Positions 13,301 to 28,300 of a stretch of 64,000 nucleotides of DNA are shown piece by piece. Numbering within the stretch: the stretch's first letter is position 1; the number at the start of each line of letters is the position of its first letter. The notes beneath the pieces were generated by a model. The model ran no database searches, was not told the DNA's origin, and saw only the letters and a program-made list of their open reading frames with translations. The stretch covers positions 28,564,903-28,628,902 of the forward strand of contig NC_092878.1 in the NCBI RefSeq assembly GCF_028372415.1. The letters run 5' to 3'. The position numbers and the translations under genes were made by a program. Source of the stretch: Notamacropus eugenii. Lineage: Eukaryota; Chordata; Mammalia; Diprotodontia; Macropodidae.

Positions 13301-16300
13301 CTAGGAGCTGAATCCCAAATCTTGACTCTAGCCAGCCCTAACGATCTTTCCACTGTACCATGTGTGCTGTTGTCCTTAACTGCTCTATATGATGAGTTAA
13401 ACTCCCTGGGGACCTACCAAAATACAAAGTGGAGTTCCAAAAGAAAAGTCTGTCACTGGAATACAGGAATTTAAAATTAATTTCACCATTATCTCACATA
13501 AAAGCAAGAAAAAGTTTTTACAGTGGAGGGGAAGAGGGGGAGTGAGTAAACCATACACTCATCAGAATTGGCTCAAGAGGGAATAAAATACACATGCAAT
13601 TCGGTACAGAAATCTATCTTACCCTATAAGAAAGTAAGAAGGGAAGGGAATTAAGAGAAGTGAGGGAGGGGAGTGATAGAAGAGAGGGCAGATTGGGGGA
13701 GGGGGTAGTCAGAAGCAAAACACTTTTGAGGACGGATAAGGTGAAAGGAGAGAGAGAATAAAATAAATGGAAGGGGGGAGAAATAGGATGGAGGGAAATA
13801 TAATTCTCATGGTTTTTTCCCTTTTGTTTTGATTCTTCCTTCACAACATGGACTAATGTGGAAATATGTCTAATAGGATTGTATGTGTATAGCCTACATC
13901 AGATTGTATGCCGTCTTGGGGAGGGGAGAGACAGGGAGGAAAACATTTGGAACTCAGAATCTTATAAAAGTGAATGTTGAAAACTATTTTTATGTGTAAT
14001 TGGAAAAAATAAAATACTACCAAAAATTAATGATAAAAAAAAACAAAAAATAAGCATAATCTGAGAACTATAAGTTAATCTACACAAAGCCTAAGTTAAA
14101 TAGTAAAAAACAAATACTTCTGATAACCATCTTCCTTAATGTAAAGCTCAAGGACTTCCCACAAGGCAAACAAGCAAAGAAGAGCACAGCTTTCTGCCAG
14201 AAATAACCCCAAGAAATATGAGTAAGCTTTGACAGAGGGTCTCAAACCTTTCCCCTCACCCAATGTTTAACAGAAGACCATGACCCTTTTATGACTCCCA
14301 CATCAATCAACCAACCAACTAACCACCGATCATTTACTGAACACTTATTATATGTCAGGCACTGTGCCTTGTTTGGGGAATACAGGGACAAAAACAGGCC
14401 CTGCCCCCCAGGAGCTTATACTCTGGTGCCAGTATACATTTAAGTGCATACATAAAAGTACCTACAAAATACAAAACATAATCAAGCGTAGATAATGATG
14501 ACAGTTCTGTTATAGGAAGAGAACATGAGAGAACCAGAGAGTCCAGATAAAATGGAATGGAATTAAGGAGACTTACTTTTAGCCCATCTTCCGGGAAGTC
14601 TCTCAGCACCCAGATGGAGTAGGAGAACACCAAATGCAAGTTCTCTGTGCCTACAATAAGAAACACAAAATCTCACAAGAAGCTGGGATATCATGGCCCA
14701 CACGTGCCAAAATGCTAGCTGTGCCTTGATCTGAAAGCTAAAAAAAAAGAAACCCCAATACCAGCTCCGTGCATATACCCAGTGCATCAGCTCCAAGTCC
14801 CACAAAGGAGCAGACACGAGCACCATCCCGCCAGAGACCACAAGTCAAGTGCTCCCAGAGGAGACAAAGAAAACTGCTAAGAGTCAGAGACTGACCAACA
14901 TGAGGTAACTTTCAATAAGATGACCCCTTGTTCCTGTCCTGAATCTTGTTGCCCCAAAGGGGATGCTTACCCAGATGCTGAAGATACTGCACTGTCCTCT
15001 CATGGCCTTTCAGGGGGGAGTTGGCTTTCTTAGACTGGTCCACCAGCACCTGCAAAGCTTGTTAGAAACCCCCAAAAAGCTACTATGAGCCAGTCCCACT
15101 CCTCTGAGAGTAGGCTGCTTATCGCATCCATACCCATTTAGCCCACAGTGTTCCAAGACGCCTGGCAAACAAATACTGAGAATCTATTGGCATCACCTTT
15201 CTCATGAAGCCCTTTCTTCTCATAAAGGATGATCAGCTCACTGTACTTATGCGCCTTCTTCAACACGTGCTCACTTTCTTCAATGTGGCAATGATTGTTC
15301 TCCAGACGCAGCAATGGAGCCACCAGAGCCACGTTTGTCTACAGAAGGAGTGCAATTTAGAATCAGATTTTCTCTCTAACTACTGATCAACTGCTACTGA
15401 TCGGCAGATAAGTCCAACAGCCCTTGGGACAGCACTGCCTCCCAGACCACAACCCTCCTTTCAGCCCTCCTCAGTTTATAAGGTCGCCATCAATGATACC
15501 GACCACTGACCAACTACCATTAACAAGCAGGTGAGCAAGAGCCCTGGGAACAGCAACATCCTCCAGATCACTGGCCCTATTTCCATCCTAGCTCCCAAAG
15601 TCATCACTCAAGGGGATGATCTCTATGGAGAAGGGGTCATAAGCCAGCCTCATTGAGGCAGCAAGGCACCCCAAAAGACAGACAGAGTTTTTCAAACAGT
15701 AAACAATAAATACTTTTTTTCTTCATTTACTAACCCCTCTAGTTTTAACCTTTGGGGAAAAAAATATGTTCTTCATGAGCTACCCTCTTCCCTACCTGAG
15801 GCTTTACCAGAGCTGAAAAAAAAAGTTTTCTTTAGGGTCACAGACAGAAAGCTTGTCTTATCTAGCAAACTCCTAGATCATCAGAGCATGACAGATGCAG
15901 GACAGCTGTTCCACTTCTCTACCCAAGATGATTTTGCCTCATTAGCATCAGGTGCCAGATGACTTCCCTACCAGTTTAGGGGGTCACCATTCACCTGGAG
16001 ATAGCACTTGAGCAGGGTGGTGTCTATGATTTGCAGGAGCTTCTTCTTGGACTTGATCGTGGGAGTGCCTTCCATGAGGGGAGAGGTGCTCGATTGATGG
16101 TCAGAGTCATTGAGCTTCTTCACCAATTGGTTTCTTTTCTAATAGGCAACAAATACGGCATAGACAACCAGAACCAAATATCTCCCAATCCTACTCCTTG
16201 GCCAGCAGGGGAACCCACCACACTGAAGTTCTCCTCAGATCTACATGGCCACCTGCCATTATCATGGAGACTGGGTGAGGTAGGATTTGGGGAATCCTGA

Positions 16301-19300
16301 GGCACTTCCTCAATGGTTAAAAAACTGGTTTGCTGCCACCCAAATCCTTTCTAACACCATGGAGGTCACAATCCCAGAATAATCCAAACCTTCGGTATCC
16401 CAAAGAGCAATGGAGAAATGCATGGAGGGAACAAACTGATGGGAGACAAAGACCAACAATGGCGTGCCCAAGGGGTGGCAGAGAATATATCATAAAGGAC
16501 ATGCATGACTGAGGGGGCTGGTCACGCAGTGAGAAACAAGTGAGCACAGCTAGAGAGCCTGAACCCCACAGGGAGGCTGGAGGGTACGAGTGTACAGACT
16601 GAACTGGTGACCTCATGGGTGCAGGGAATGCCAGCCAAGGCAGACCATCACCTTCTCTGAAACTTAGAGTGGACAGCACATGAGGGAACAAACCCTGCCA
16701 CCCGGAAGACAAATGGGGCCGAGGCTGATAATTTCCTCCAGAGGCAACTCAGTACAACCCAGTTACCTCCCACTGGAAATAAGGATATCACACTGAAGCC
16801 AGCTACATCCCACTGGAAATAAGGAGATCGCATTGAATCCAGCTACATCCCACTGGAACTGGGGAGATGACTCTGCCTGTACCTTAGATCCCTATATCAA
16901 AGGCATGTTTTCATGCCAAGCTGAAGATTTGTTCAAATCTTAGAAAGTTGCCTGGGGTCCTGGAGGGAAGTGGAGGACACAAGTGACATGCCTGGGCTCA
17001 CACAGCCAGGACATAAGCCCAGGTTTTTCTAACTCCAAGGCTACCTCTCCAGCTACTAGACTCCAACTGGTCTCTACTATACTCATATCCCTGAGATAAT
17101 AAAAGGACAAAGTCACCTTTAGAGATAGATCCTTTTCAGAAGATTTACAAAAGATGGAGAAGAACGTCACAGAACCAAAGGGGTAGAGGGTTTGTGGTCT
17201 GCACTAGGTGAAAGAGTACAACCATACCTGTGGGATTATGGACCCCCTAAGTAGCTAACTTCATTTCTACCTTAATACAAGAGTTTGAGAATTCAATATA
17301 AATGAATATCAAGTTGCCACTGATGAAATTTCTGCTGGGAAACTTGGTGCAAACCAGCTATATCCCACTGGAACTGGGACTCAGCATGTGCCTTAGATCC
17401 CTAAATTGGAGGGATGTGCTGAAAAGCACTTTCTCTGGCATGATGCCCAATCCTAATGCCAGTACATGGCACAATCAGCCTTGGAACTGATAGCCTACAG
17501 TTTTCTCTTTATGTCTAGAGGCAGAATACCCCTTTCCCTTGGAGTTTATGCCAGGCAGAGCACATGAGGAGGCTGATGTAGTGTCTCCTTACAGACTGTA
17601 TGTCAGACACTGCTAGGGCTGCAGCATCCCAGCCTTTAGCTCACAGGACAGGCACATTCCTGCAACCTAATGCCAAGGGTGTGTTTAACAATACATTAGA
17701 GAGGTAGACCTGCCCTTATACCCATTTTCCCAGAAGCGAGGTAGGAGAGTAACCAGCATAGCAAATGTTTTAGAAATGCCTAAGTGCTTATTCTTAAAAA
17801 AAAAAAAAAAAGTAGGAACTGAGGCTTGTGGAAATTTTGTAAAAGAAAAATAATGCTCCTCAGAGACATCATAAGCATGAGGCACGGATACTTGGGATAA
17901 AATGGTACTTTTACATTCCTTTAGAAATTATACTTACCTACCTCTCTAAGAGTTGACACAGATGACTATGATGTAGACCTAGTGAAGCTGAGAATCATAC
18001 ATAAAGGGGTCAGCTTTCACTCTTGTCCACAACTGAAATTAGGCCAAAGTGCTTAGGAAGAAATAGACCAGGAAAGCAGTGGGTCATCCGAGGCCTTTGC
18101 GACATCCCTGTCTGCACTCTTACCCATGCTGAACTCCATGCTAGACAGAATTCCCAGGAAGTATCCCTAGCCCCTACTTACCTGAGTCAGGTAGTCAATT
18201 AGAGCCAAATGAGCCTTCTCTAGTTCAGCCCCAGAGAGCACTGGCAATGGGTTGGGATACTGCAGCTGCTTCCTATACTCAGTGGGCAGCAAATCAGGGT
18301 ACAAACCCATCACGTGGGTGGGATCTACATGGAAGACAAACATGACTTCTATAGGAAGGGGCCCAGACTTTTTTGTTCTTGCACAGGATTATCTCATCCA
18401 GTTGAATGAAAGACAAAAGTCAAGCAATTCTTTCTTGGCAACTTTAAAGCCTTAGCCTGAACCATCAAGACCCACATCTCTGCAGTCAGCATAACATGTG
18501 TCTGTCTGGTTATTCAGCCAAGAACAAAGAATAACCATAAAGAAGCTGAGTAAAGAGGTCCCACGCATCAGTCTATATACAGTCCCTCAGCTAAAATGAA
18601 TGAAAAAGCTTCAGCTAGTCCATGTCATAACATGAACAATGGCAGAGAGGGCAGATAATCTCTATTCAATTAGACCGGTGGCTAGAACCAAGGTCATTCT
18701 ACTGACTGATCTCATTTAAAGTAAAATTTATTAGTCTTTCAAATATTGAAGTACGAAGCCAAGTCTTTACCACCCAGACCTGATGACGGTGCTTAACCTC
18801 AGGCCTTATCTTACAGGATCAGAGTTGTACAGATGGAAGGGACCTCAAAGGCCATCGAATCCAACCTCCTTATTTTACAGATGTAGAAAGTGAGTTTAGA
18901 AAAAGAAAGGTGACTTGCCCAGCACCCCAGCTGAGCTGGGATTCAAACTCAGGTTACTGACTGTCAATACAACATTCTTTGACACAGCACTAACCCAAGG
19001 ACCTTGTGGTTACCAGCTTGTCCTAAGTAGTACTTTGACACAATGGAACAGTCTTAATTGTTAATAATGGTTCATGGGTAGGCAGGGTTAATATAATAAA
19101 CATAACAATGTTATCTAAACTAATTTATATATTCAATGCCATCCCAATTAAATTACCTAAAATTTTTTTACTGAATTAGAAAAAATAATAAAATTCACTT
19201 GGAAGAATAAAAAGTCATTATTCCTTTGATATTTCAAAGGAATAATGAAAAAAACATAAAGCAAAGAGATGTAGCAGTACCGGATTTTAAACTATATAAT

Positions 19301-22300
19301 AAAGGCAACAAAATTATCAAAACTATTTGGTACTAGCTAAGAAATAGAAAAGTAGATTAGTGTAACAGAGTCAATATACATTTCAGAGCAGCAAGCAAAT
19401 ATAGTAACCTTGTATCTGACAAGTCTAAGGACTTAGTTTGGGGGATAAGAATGCATTACTTGGTAAAAATTGTTGGGAAAACTAGAAAGCAGTCTCGTGG
19501 AAATTGGGCATAGGCCAATATCTTACACCCTTTACCAAGATAAGGTCAAAATGGATACATGACCTAGATGTAAAGAGAGACATTTAAAGAGAATTCGAAG
19601 ACCATGGAACATATTTACCTAACAGACTTAGGGACAGCAAACAATTTATGAATAAGTAAGAGACAGAACAGTCTTTCTTCTTACATTCTACTAAATAATA
19701 ATGAACCCCAACAACTTTAGTAATCAAGTAATTACTGTCATAACCTTAAATCTGAATCAGAGAGATGTGTGTAGGAGGGAACAAGACTGCAATGATGAAT
19801 AGGCTTCAGTATATGAGGTACTAAACCACATATTTATTAGGTGCAATTGAACTTCACGTGAAATACACAAAGGGAAGGGAAAGGAATGCGCTGAAGGAAG
19901 GGTGTTAACAGGAAGAAGAGAAAGATGGTGGAGTAAATTATTTCATCAGAGGCAAAGCACTCTGAGTACCTTTGGCTTTCTTCATACTGTTGGGGGTTGA
20001 GGGAAGGGATGGAAGGAGGATGCTTTTGGGAGGAGTTCATATATTAACTTTTAATTAGTTTTCTTGATTTTGTTGGGCTTTCCACTTTCATAAAAATTTC
20101 CTTCCACAACAAGCTTTACAAAGTCCCCCTTTATGAAATGTAAGTCACGCAAAGATTTTTGTCATGTAAAGATAAAAATCAAGCAGTCTCTGCCTTCAAG
20201 GAGTTTATAGTTTACCAGGGAAAACAACTTCACAAAATATGTAAAATCATAGTAATTATGTACTACACTATTCTGGTGCACATTCTCATAATAGTGCTTA
20301 AGCCTGAGCTAATATTTAACTTACTGATTAGATGATGGAATTTTCCAAGATAAAATAATAACCATAAAACTAGTTACAATAACTCACATGTATACAGTTC
20401 TTTAAACTTTGCAGAGCAATGACATATACTATCTGATTTGATTCACATGACTACCCTCTGAGGTAGGAGCTATTATTATCTTAGATTTACAGGTGAGGAA
20501 ACTGAGGCTCAAAAGATGTTAAGTGACTTGGCCAAGGTCATAAAGCTAGTTAAGTGATGGGCAATTTTGAAGCACAGGTCTGACTCCAATTCCACCACTC
20601 TATGCTCTGTGCTACCGAGCTCCAGGGCCCTCATAGTCAATGACCTACATTTAAATTAGGGATCACCCTAGGGAACTCCAAGCAAGATAAGGGAAAGGGA
20701 TCTTCCCCTGCTCTACTATCCCAAACATAGCACAGATATCTTTTACTCCTTTCATGGGCTCCATGTCAGTCTTGCTTGGACAATAGCTATGAAATAATGC
20801 CAAGATACTATGTAACCATAAGGCAAAGCCAGACTCCAGATCTAACACTCCCTTTGAAAAACAGGAAACTAATTCTCAATACCCTCAATGATGTCAAAAG
20901 CCCAGAGATCCACTGCACAAAATATTCCACTCAAGTTGAATTACTGACAGTTTTTATAAAGGTTATTAGTTCTCTAAATAACCACCGAGATTCATAAAGC
21001 ATCTTCATGCTTCAAATGTGCTTTTCTCACAAGGAAGTTAGCTGATGTTACGTTAGCAGAGCAACTCTTATTATCCTCCTTTTACAAATGAGTTAACTGA
21101 AGCTGCAATTAAGTGAACTGACCAGAATCACGCAGCTAAGTATCAGTTAGGACTTAAACCCAGATCCTTCTCAATCTTCAAGTCCAATGCTCTTTCCACT
21201 ACAAGGAAAGGCCACGGCTATTGGAGACCCCAGGCCATTGTTTGTCCTTCTCTCTCGAAGAGGCCCATGACATCAGGGAGGTGATGCCATGACTTGCAAG
21301 TGAATTGGATTTAAGTGAGAGAGGGAGGCACAAAGCCACCAGCCTCACTTTCTCCTCCGGAGCCATCTGGGTCTGATGGAGCCCTGAAAGGCCCTGGACT
21401 TTCCCACATGGCCCAGATCCCTGGCATTCACCTGAAGCATCAGTCCATCCCAATAATGTTTTCACTGTCCTTTCATCGTGGGCCCCCCCCCCCCAAACCC
21501 TTCATTCTCTAATGCCCCTGACCCAGTCTAAACTTCAATTCTTTTACCTCTGGACCACTACCCTTAATCCCAACTAGACTCTGGGTCACCCCAGCCTGTT
21601 GTCCACTCCTCAATCCCATCCAAATCTTCCCACAAATCGTTTTCACCATAAAAAGGGGTCCGTCTTGTCTACCAATTGCACAGATTCCTTACAATATAAG
21701 AGTCACAAATGCGCCCACTTGTCAATATAAGAGTCACAAATGCGTGGATTCTTAAAATCTTGCCCACCTCAACCAGTATTTTAATAAACCTTGTCTCTGA
21801 CTGAAAGGTTTGATTCAAATTCCTTCAAGGCTGAACCTGAACCTTTTGCCCTTGAATTTCAGGGTGCCCAGCCCTACACCACAACAGGTCCAGTGGCTAG
21901 ATATAGACCAGAATGACTGAAGATGGCCAAGGATGCAGTAAGAGGACCTTGGCCTTTTCAAGCTAAGATCTTTAACAGGTTTCAGTCTGACTGAGGCAAT
22001 GCCCATTCAGTGATTAAGGCTTAATAAGAAATGAGGCAAAAGACTCATGATGGAAAATGCTATCTACATCCAGAGAAAGAACTATGCAGAATGAATGCAG
22101 ATCAAAGCATACTATTTTCTCTTTCTTTTGTTGCTTTTTGTTTTTTCTTTTTCATGTTTTTTCCCTTTTGTTCTGATTCTTCTTTCACAACATGACTAAT
22201 GTGGAAATATGTTTAATATGATCATACATGTATAGCCTATATCAGGATTGCATGCTGTCTTGGGGAGGGGAAAGTAAAGAGAGGGGGGAAAAATTTAGAA

Positions 22301-25300
22301 CTCAAAATCTGATGAAAGCAAATCTTGAAAACTAAAATAAATAAACTATTTTTTAAAATGAGGCAAAAAATGGTCTCAAAAAAAATCTGGGAGGGGATGA
22401 TCCTCAGGGATTCTGGACAAAACAAAAACAATTGCTGTGTACATTCTTTCTGAGACAATCACACACACACAAATATCTAATTTACCTTGGAGTTTATAAG
22501 TTTTCTGGGCCTAAAAGGATTATCTTGTCTACATGCCCTGAAGGCATGCAATCAGCACTTGATTTAACAGTGACAAGATTATTTCCCTGTTCTTTATGAG
22601 GAATAACAATGTGGTAATAGATTTAATTCACCATTCTATATCTACTTTTCAAGATTCTAAAGCTATTATTAATATGCTTTACAAAGCTTAGGCCTCTTCT
22701 TCCATACCTAGTTGTCCCATAGTATCTTCACTCAATCACAAAGAGGAATTCAATGACTACATCTAGTGCCCCACTACTACCCAGCTCCACGTCAACCTGA
22801 GCTGATTCTTCTGGAAGTTTCTCATCACTTGTCACCAACAGACACAAAATTTTAACTTGATAGCTTAGCTACAAGACAGGAGTACCAATAGTGGTCTGAA
22901 GACCAGAAAAGGAGCTAAGAGACCTGTATCCTCTTCAGCGTTCTCAAGTCCTTAGTGCTGCAGGATATTATTTCTAAAAATGTTACCTGATTCCTACCCA
23001 CCTATAAAAGTGGCCTAACTTTGTCTTCAAAGACGAGATACAAATATGTACCTCCCTCCCTTCTTTGCAGAGGCAGAGAACTATGAGTATGGCACACTGT
23101 ATACTGTTGGACATGGGTGATGGGCTGGTTAATTTTATTGTAACAAAGAAGGACTCACTAAGTAGGAGAGGACGGATATTCACAAATGAAGGAAATATAA
23201 AAATATTCCAAATAAAAATTTTAGATTAAAAAAGGTCTGATCCAGTGAGAATAAGGCATTATGCTATTTGCAGAATTTCCTCTTTTCCCTAATATTTTCA
23301 CTCTAAGTGAGGAGGAGAAAGGAACAGAAAATGATGTCCAGGCTTGGCTCCTGCATCCAGACGACATTACTCATTCCCACCCTTATTTGCCAAAGAACAG
23401 CAATTCCTCCAAGTTTTTCAGCAATGAGTGGCAGAGCTCATTGCAACCTAGATCTCCTAACATCTCTTTCTCCGACATTCTATGTACAGCTACCATGTCT
23501 ATCAGAGATAATTTGCAAAATGACTAAACTGTCATTTTATACTTCTCCTTCAGGATCTCAAAGGTTTATTCCAGTGAAGTGTAAGTTCGGGCAGGCCCTA
23601 CTAAGCCTGGAAATCTTTGAATACACACCAGGTGACAAGACTGTCCAAAACCAGCCTGGCTAAGTCCAAACATTTTCAATCCCATATTGGCTGCAAGGTG
23701 ATTAATATTTTGACCACAATTCTTTAAGAATACATACTAGATTACAGAGGGGCTACAATCTGTGTGAGTGAAAGGAGTATCCCCGCCGATAAAATTACAG
23801 GTCCTTGAATTACTTAAGTGTTTACACTTAGGACATCCATTCAAGTTTTAGAGTTGAGGACTTAAGCACCTTTGGCCCCCCAAAAAATAAGGTGGAAGAG
23901 TCAACAGCCAGGTAGCTAATGCCATTCCAATTCATTAGTCTAATATCTTCCCAACTGGGCGGTACAGTGCATGAAGTACTGGGCCTGAAGTCAGGAAGGC
24001 CTGAGTTCAAATTTCACCTCAAACAATAACTAGCTGCGTAACCCTGGGCAAGTCATTTTGTCTCTATTTACCTCAGTTTCCTCAACTGTAAAAGGAGGAT
24101 AACAATCACCTACCTGCAGGAGCATCTTGAGGCTCAAATGAGATATGTGTAAACCACCCAGAGCACAGTGCCTGGCACACAGTAGATGCTATATGAATGC
24201 TTATTTCTTTACTTTTCTAAAGAATTTAAAGTTCACAAATGTCCCAGTGGAGACCGCTCAGTGACAGTTACTGCACTTTACACCGGGCAACAGTGAATCC
24301 AGCCCAGAAATCTCCAGAGGAGGAGATGTGGAACAGAAACTAAGAAGAAAAGGGAGAAAGTCAGAGTGACATTGAAAGAATAAGCATAATTCACTTTCTT
24401 CCCTTTTTCATACCTTATCAGTGGTTTGCATGGGATTAATAATAGTAACATTTACTCACTTTTACATAGCACTTTAAATTTTAGAAAGTTTTTTTGTCAT
24501 AACAACCACATGCTGGTATTGTCACCCCCATTTTATAGATAAGGAAACTGATAAAGAGAGAAGCTAAGGGACTTCCCCAGTCACACAGCTACTAAGTGTC
24601 AGAGGCAGGCCTCGAAGTCAGATCTCTCCCAAGCTGAAGGCCAATGTTCACTCTACTATGCTAACTGTCTTTCGCTAGGTGCCGCTGCAGATAGAAGGCA
24701 AAAAAAGGAACAGCGAATAGACATATATAGTAAGACCTAATCTATACAGATTAATCAGAACCAAGCATACAGTTCTTCTAGTTCTGTGTTATAAGACCCT
24801 ATAAATCATCAGCCCATTGGATGCTAGTTTTAGAGATGGAAGGGACTTGAGAGGTCATCTAGCCTAATCCCCTCATTTTACACAAAAGGAACCTTAGTGA
24901 AAAAAGGCTTAATTGGCTCACTCTGGTGAACACAACTAGAAAATGGTAGGACTGGCCAGGATTCACTCCCAGGGACTCTGACTCCAAATTTAGCTTTCTG
25001 GGCTGGGGGAAGAATACTAGCACCCTGTTAAGGAACTGCCTTCACAGCTGTTATCGTGTGGGCCTCTGAAATGGTACACAGACCATAGATGACCATGCCA
25101 GTCAACCAATAAACATTTAGTATGAGCCTACTGTGTGCCAGGAAATATGTAAAATATGGGGGGAATTCAATGAAAGGCAAAAGACAGCCCCTGCTCTCAA
25201 CAAATTTACAATTGTCTCCCAAAGGGAAGGCAACATGCAAAAAAGACACATGTACAAACAAGATACGTAAGGGCTAAATTCGAGATAATAAACAGAAGGA

Positions 25301-28300
25301 AGGCAGTAGCACTAAGGGAGACTGGAAGAGACTTCTTATAAAAGGTAGGCTTTTAGCAGTAACTTAAAGGAAGCCCTGGAAGTCAGGAGGTGAAGATAAG
25401 AAAGGATTTTCCAGGCATAGGAGACAATGAGCAAAAATGCCTGGTATCAGGAAACAAGTGTATTGTGTAAGGAAAGTTGAGGAAGCAAGTGTCACTGGAT
25501 TGAAAAGTGTGTCTATGTGTGTGTGTGTGTGGCGGGGTGGGGGGGAGCGGATTGAGGAGTATGAGGGATAAGAAGACTGGAAAGACAGGAAGGGAACAGG
25601 TCATGGGAAGACTTTAAAAAGCCACACAAAGCATTTTCTATCTGGTCCTGGATGAAATCGGGAGCCACTGGAAATGACTAAATGGGAGTGGGGGGCCAGG
25701 GGAGGGGAGGGGAGGGGAGAGTGACAGGGCCAGATGTCTGCTTTAGGATCAACTTGTCAATTGAGTGAATGGACTGGATTGGGGAAAGACTTAAGGCAGG
25801 AAGGCCAATCAGCAGGATATTGGAAGAGTCCAGGCAAGAGCGATGAGGGTCTGGACCAGGGTGTGTCAGAGGGAAGAAGGGAGTGCAGAAAAGTGGGGTG
25901 TTGAAGGTAGAAACAACAGGAAGTGGCAAATAATTGGATGGGGGAGGGAGTAAAAAAGAATGAGAAGTCAAGGGTCACACCTGCAGGCCTGTGTGTGGGG
26001 CAAAATGAAGGGTACCCTCCACGGTAACAGGGAAGTTAAGGAAGAGGGGACGTTTTGGGAGTGTTGATTTTTAAGACGTCTATAAGATAATCAGTTCAAA
26101 ATGTCCAATAGGCAGGGCAATGTAAGACTGGAAGTCAGGAGAGAGGTTAGGGCCGGACAAACCGATCTGATAACTATCTGCATCAAGATGACAGCTGAAT
26201 TCATGGGAGCTGCTGGGATCCACAATATCTGCCCAGATAATGTGAGTCTAAACTGTATAAATAAAGAAATACTGCCATCTACAGGACCTTGAGGGAGCAG
26301 GATCAGTTCCTGCAAAGAGTTTATCCTTAGCACAGGGGCCAAATCCTGCTCTCCCATCACCCTAATCCTAGCCCACATCCGTTCCTCACCTGTGCCAAGT
26401 TTTGCAAAGACTTGCATGGACTCATCGAAACGTTTCTGACAGAAGAGGTTAAAAGCAAACAGGTTCTTAATGTGATGGATCTGCTGCTGCTTCTCACTGT
26501 CAGAATCATCTTTCATTTCCTAACAGGAAGAAAGCAAAAATAGGGCTCAATGTTCTTGGTCTCATTTAAAAAACAAGCAATCAAAAAACACAACCAGACA
26601 AGGAAATGTCTTGGGTAATAGAATAGTAATGAAACTTAGTAAGAAGCCAAATATTTAAGTTTCCTTGTGTCTAGGTAGGCCACTGTACCCAGGAGATGAA
26701 GAAAATGGAACTAAGAAACTCACTGATTTAGGTTCCAGCATGAATTTCTTTCTGTTTTCACCTCAATGGATGAAACACAGCTATCCTCTCAGCTTTTCCT
26801 CTGATCTTAGAGGAAGAGGTTTATCACATCTCACTCTCCAGCTGGATCCCATCCCTGCCTTCCATCTCCTCCTCCCCCTCCTCCAGGATCCCATTACCAC
26901 AACTCTCCATGCTTCCTTTCCCCACAGGCTCCTTCCCTGGACCTTGAAACATGCTCTCATCCCAAAAACACAGCTCCCTTGACTCTTCCACATGCTTTCT
27001 TCAGTATCTCTCTTTCCTTTCAATGAAGAATCTCAGTCTCCACTTTGCATTGCAATCTGAATTCTATCTCTGTCATTCCAATGGAAGTTTGCTTGACTTC
27101 CTTCTTGCCAAAACTAACAGCCTTTTTTTCATTCCTATCCTCCAAACTCCATCTATAGGATCACACTTTTAAAACTGGAAGAGATCTTGGAAGGTCATCG
27201 AGTCCAACTCCCTCACCGTACAGATAAGGAAATAGACTAGAGAATGACTTGATGAAGGTCACATAGTAGGTATCTGAAACAGGATTAGAGCAGGCCTTCC
27301 TATCTCCAAGGCCTGCATTCTGTTCACAACAACATTCAGCCTCTCAATATACATGACACTTATTCTGACCATCCTGTCTCCTGCTTGGTAACTGAAGATT
27401 CTTCCCTAAGGATTTGTCCTTGGCCTTCTGCTTTTTTCTTTCATACTCCCTGTACCAACAGGTCTTCAATGACTACCTCTATGTTAACGGTTCTCTCAAA
27501 ACCACACCTCTGGCCCAAACCGTGCTCCAGTCCTCTACTTCTAATGAAACGTGGAAATCCCTCGAACAGAGAGAGAGACAGAGACACCGAGGGAGGACAC
27601 ACTCTTGGCTCTCCTCCTGTCTCTCTAAGCATTCTTCCACTTCCTTCAATGACTTCTCATCCTCTTCTCAGTCACTTACTGTGGGCATCCTGGAAGAGGG
27701 TGTGCTTGGCAGGTCTTTTTTCTACCCTCCTCAGCAATCTCATTCAGGCCTAGGACTTCCACTGCCATTTCTATGCAGCTGATTCTAACATCTCTATTTC
27801 AGGGCCCAACCTTCCTTCTACACTATGCAGCCCTATACCTCCTGCTGCCTAGGGAACAGCTCCACCTGGAAGCCCCCAGAGGCCCTTCAAATGTAGCCAA
27901 ACTCAACTTTCCCCATCCCATAAGACCTTGTTCTTTCTTCTCACTTCATCACTTTTGTCTCTAACATCACCACTGACCTGGTCTCTCCTCCATGCATTCT
28001 ATCACCCAGTTAACAACCCTCCTGAAGACATCCTAATGTTAATAAGCCACTGGGCTTTTGCCCAAGATGATTCCTATGCCCAAAATGCCCTCCCACCTCC
28101 TATTCCCTGGATGAACTCCCATTTCTCCTTACAGCCCAAATCAAACTCCATTCCTTCAATCCTCTGACCTCTTCAATGACAACTTTACTGTTAAGACCTC
28201 ATATAACATTTCATTTTTAAATCCCTAAAGCTATTATCATGTTCTATAGTTTTATGCGTTTCCATTGTATCCTCCCCCCATCCCAGACTTTACACACCTT

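Larger units (their letters stand above)
25105..26235 (-). mobile_element. L2 LINE, 3' 1.1 kb
   Basis: Reverse L2: tail 'caataaacatttagtatgag', then counterparts of 'cttaaaggaagccctggaag', 'agtgtcactggattgaaaag', 'gggagccactggaaatgac' and 'ggagagaggttagggccgga'. It carries internal (GT)n and (GGGGA)n runs. Confidence 0.85.

Noticed and set aside
22020-22355. Possible polyadenylated host exon because of AATAAA near the end
   Set aside because: The sequence is an L1 3' end; the signal belongs to the element.
23941-24060. tRNA gene
   Set aside because: The A/B-box-like sequence is the tRNA-derived head of a SINE and is followed by a CORE/MIR body.
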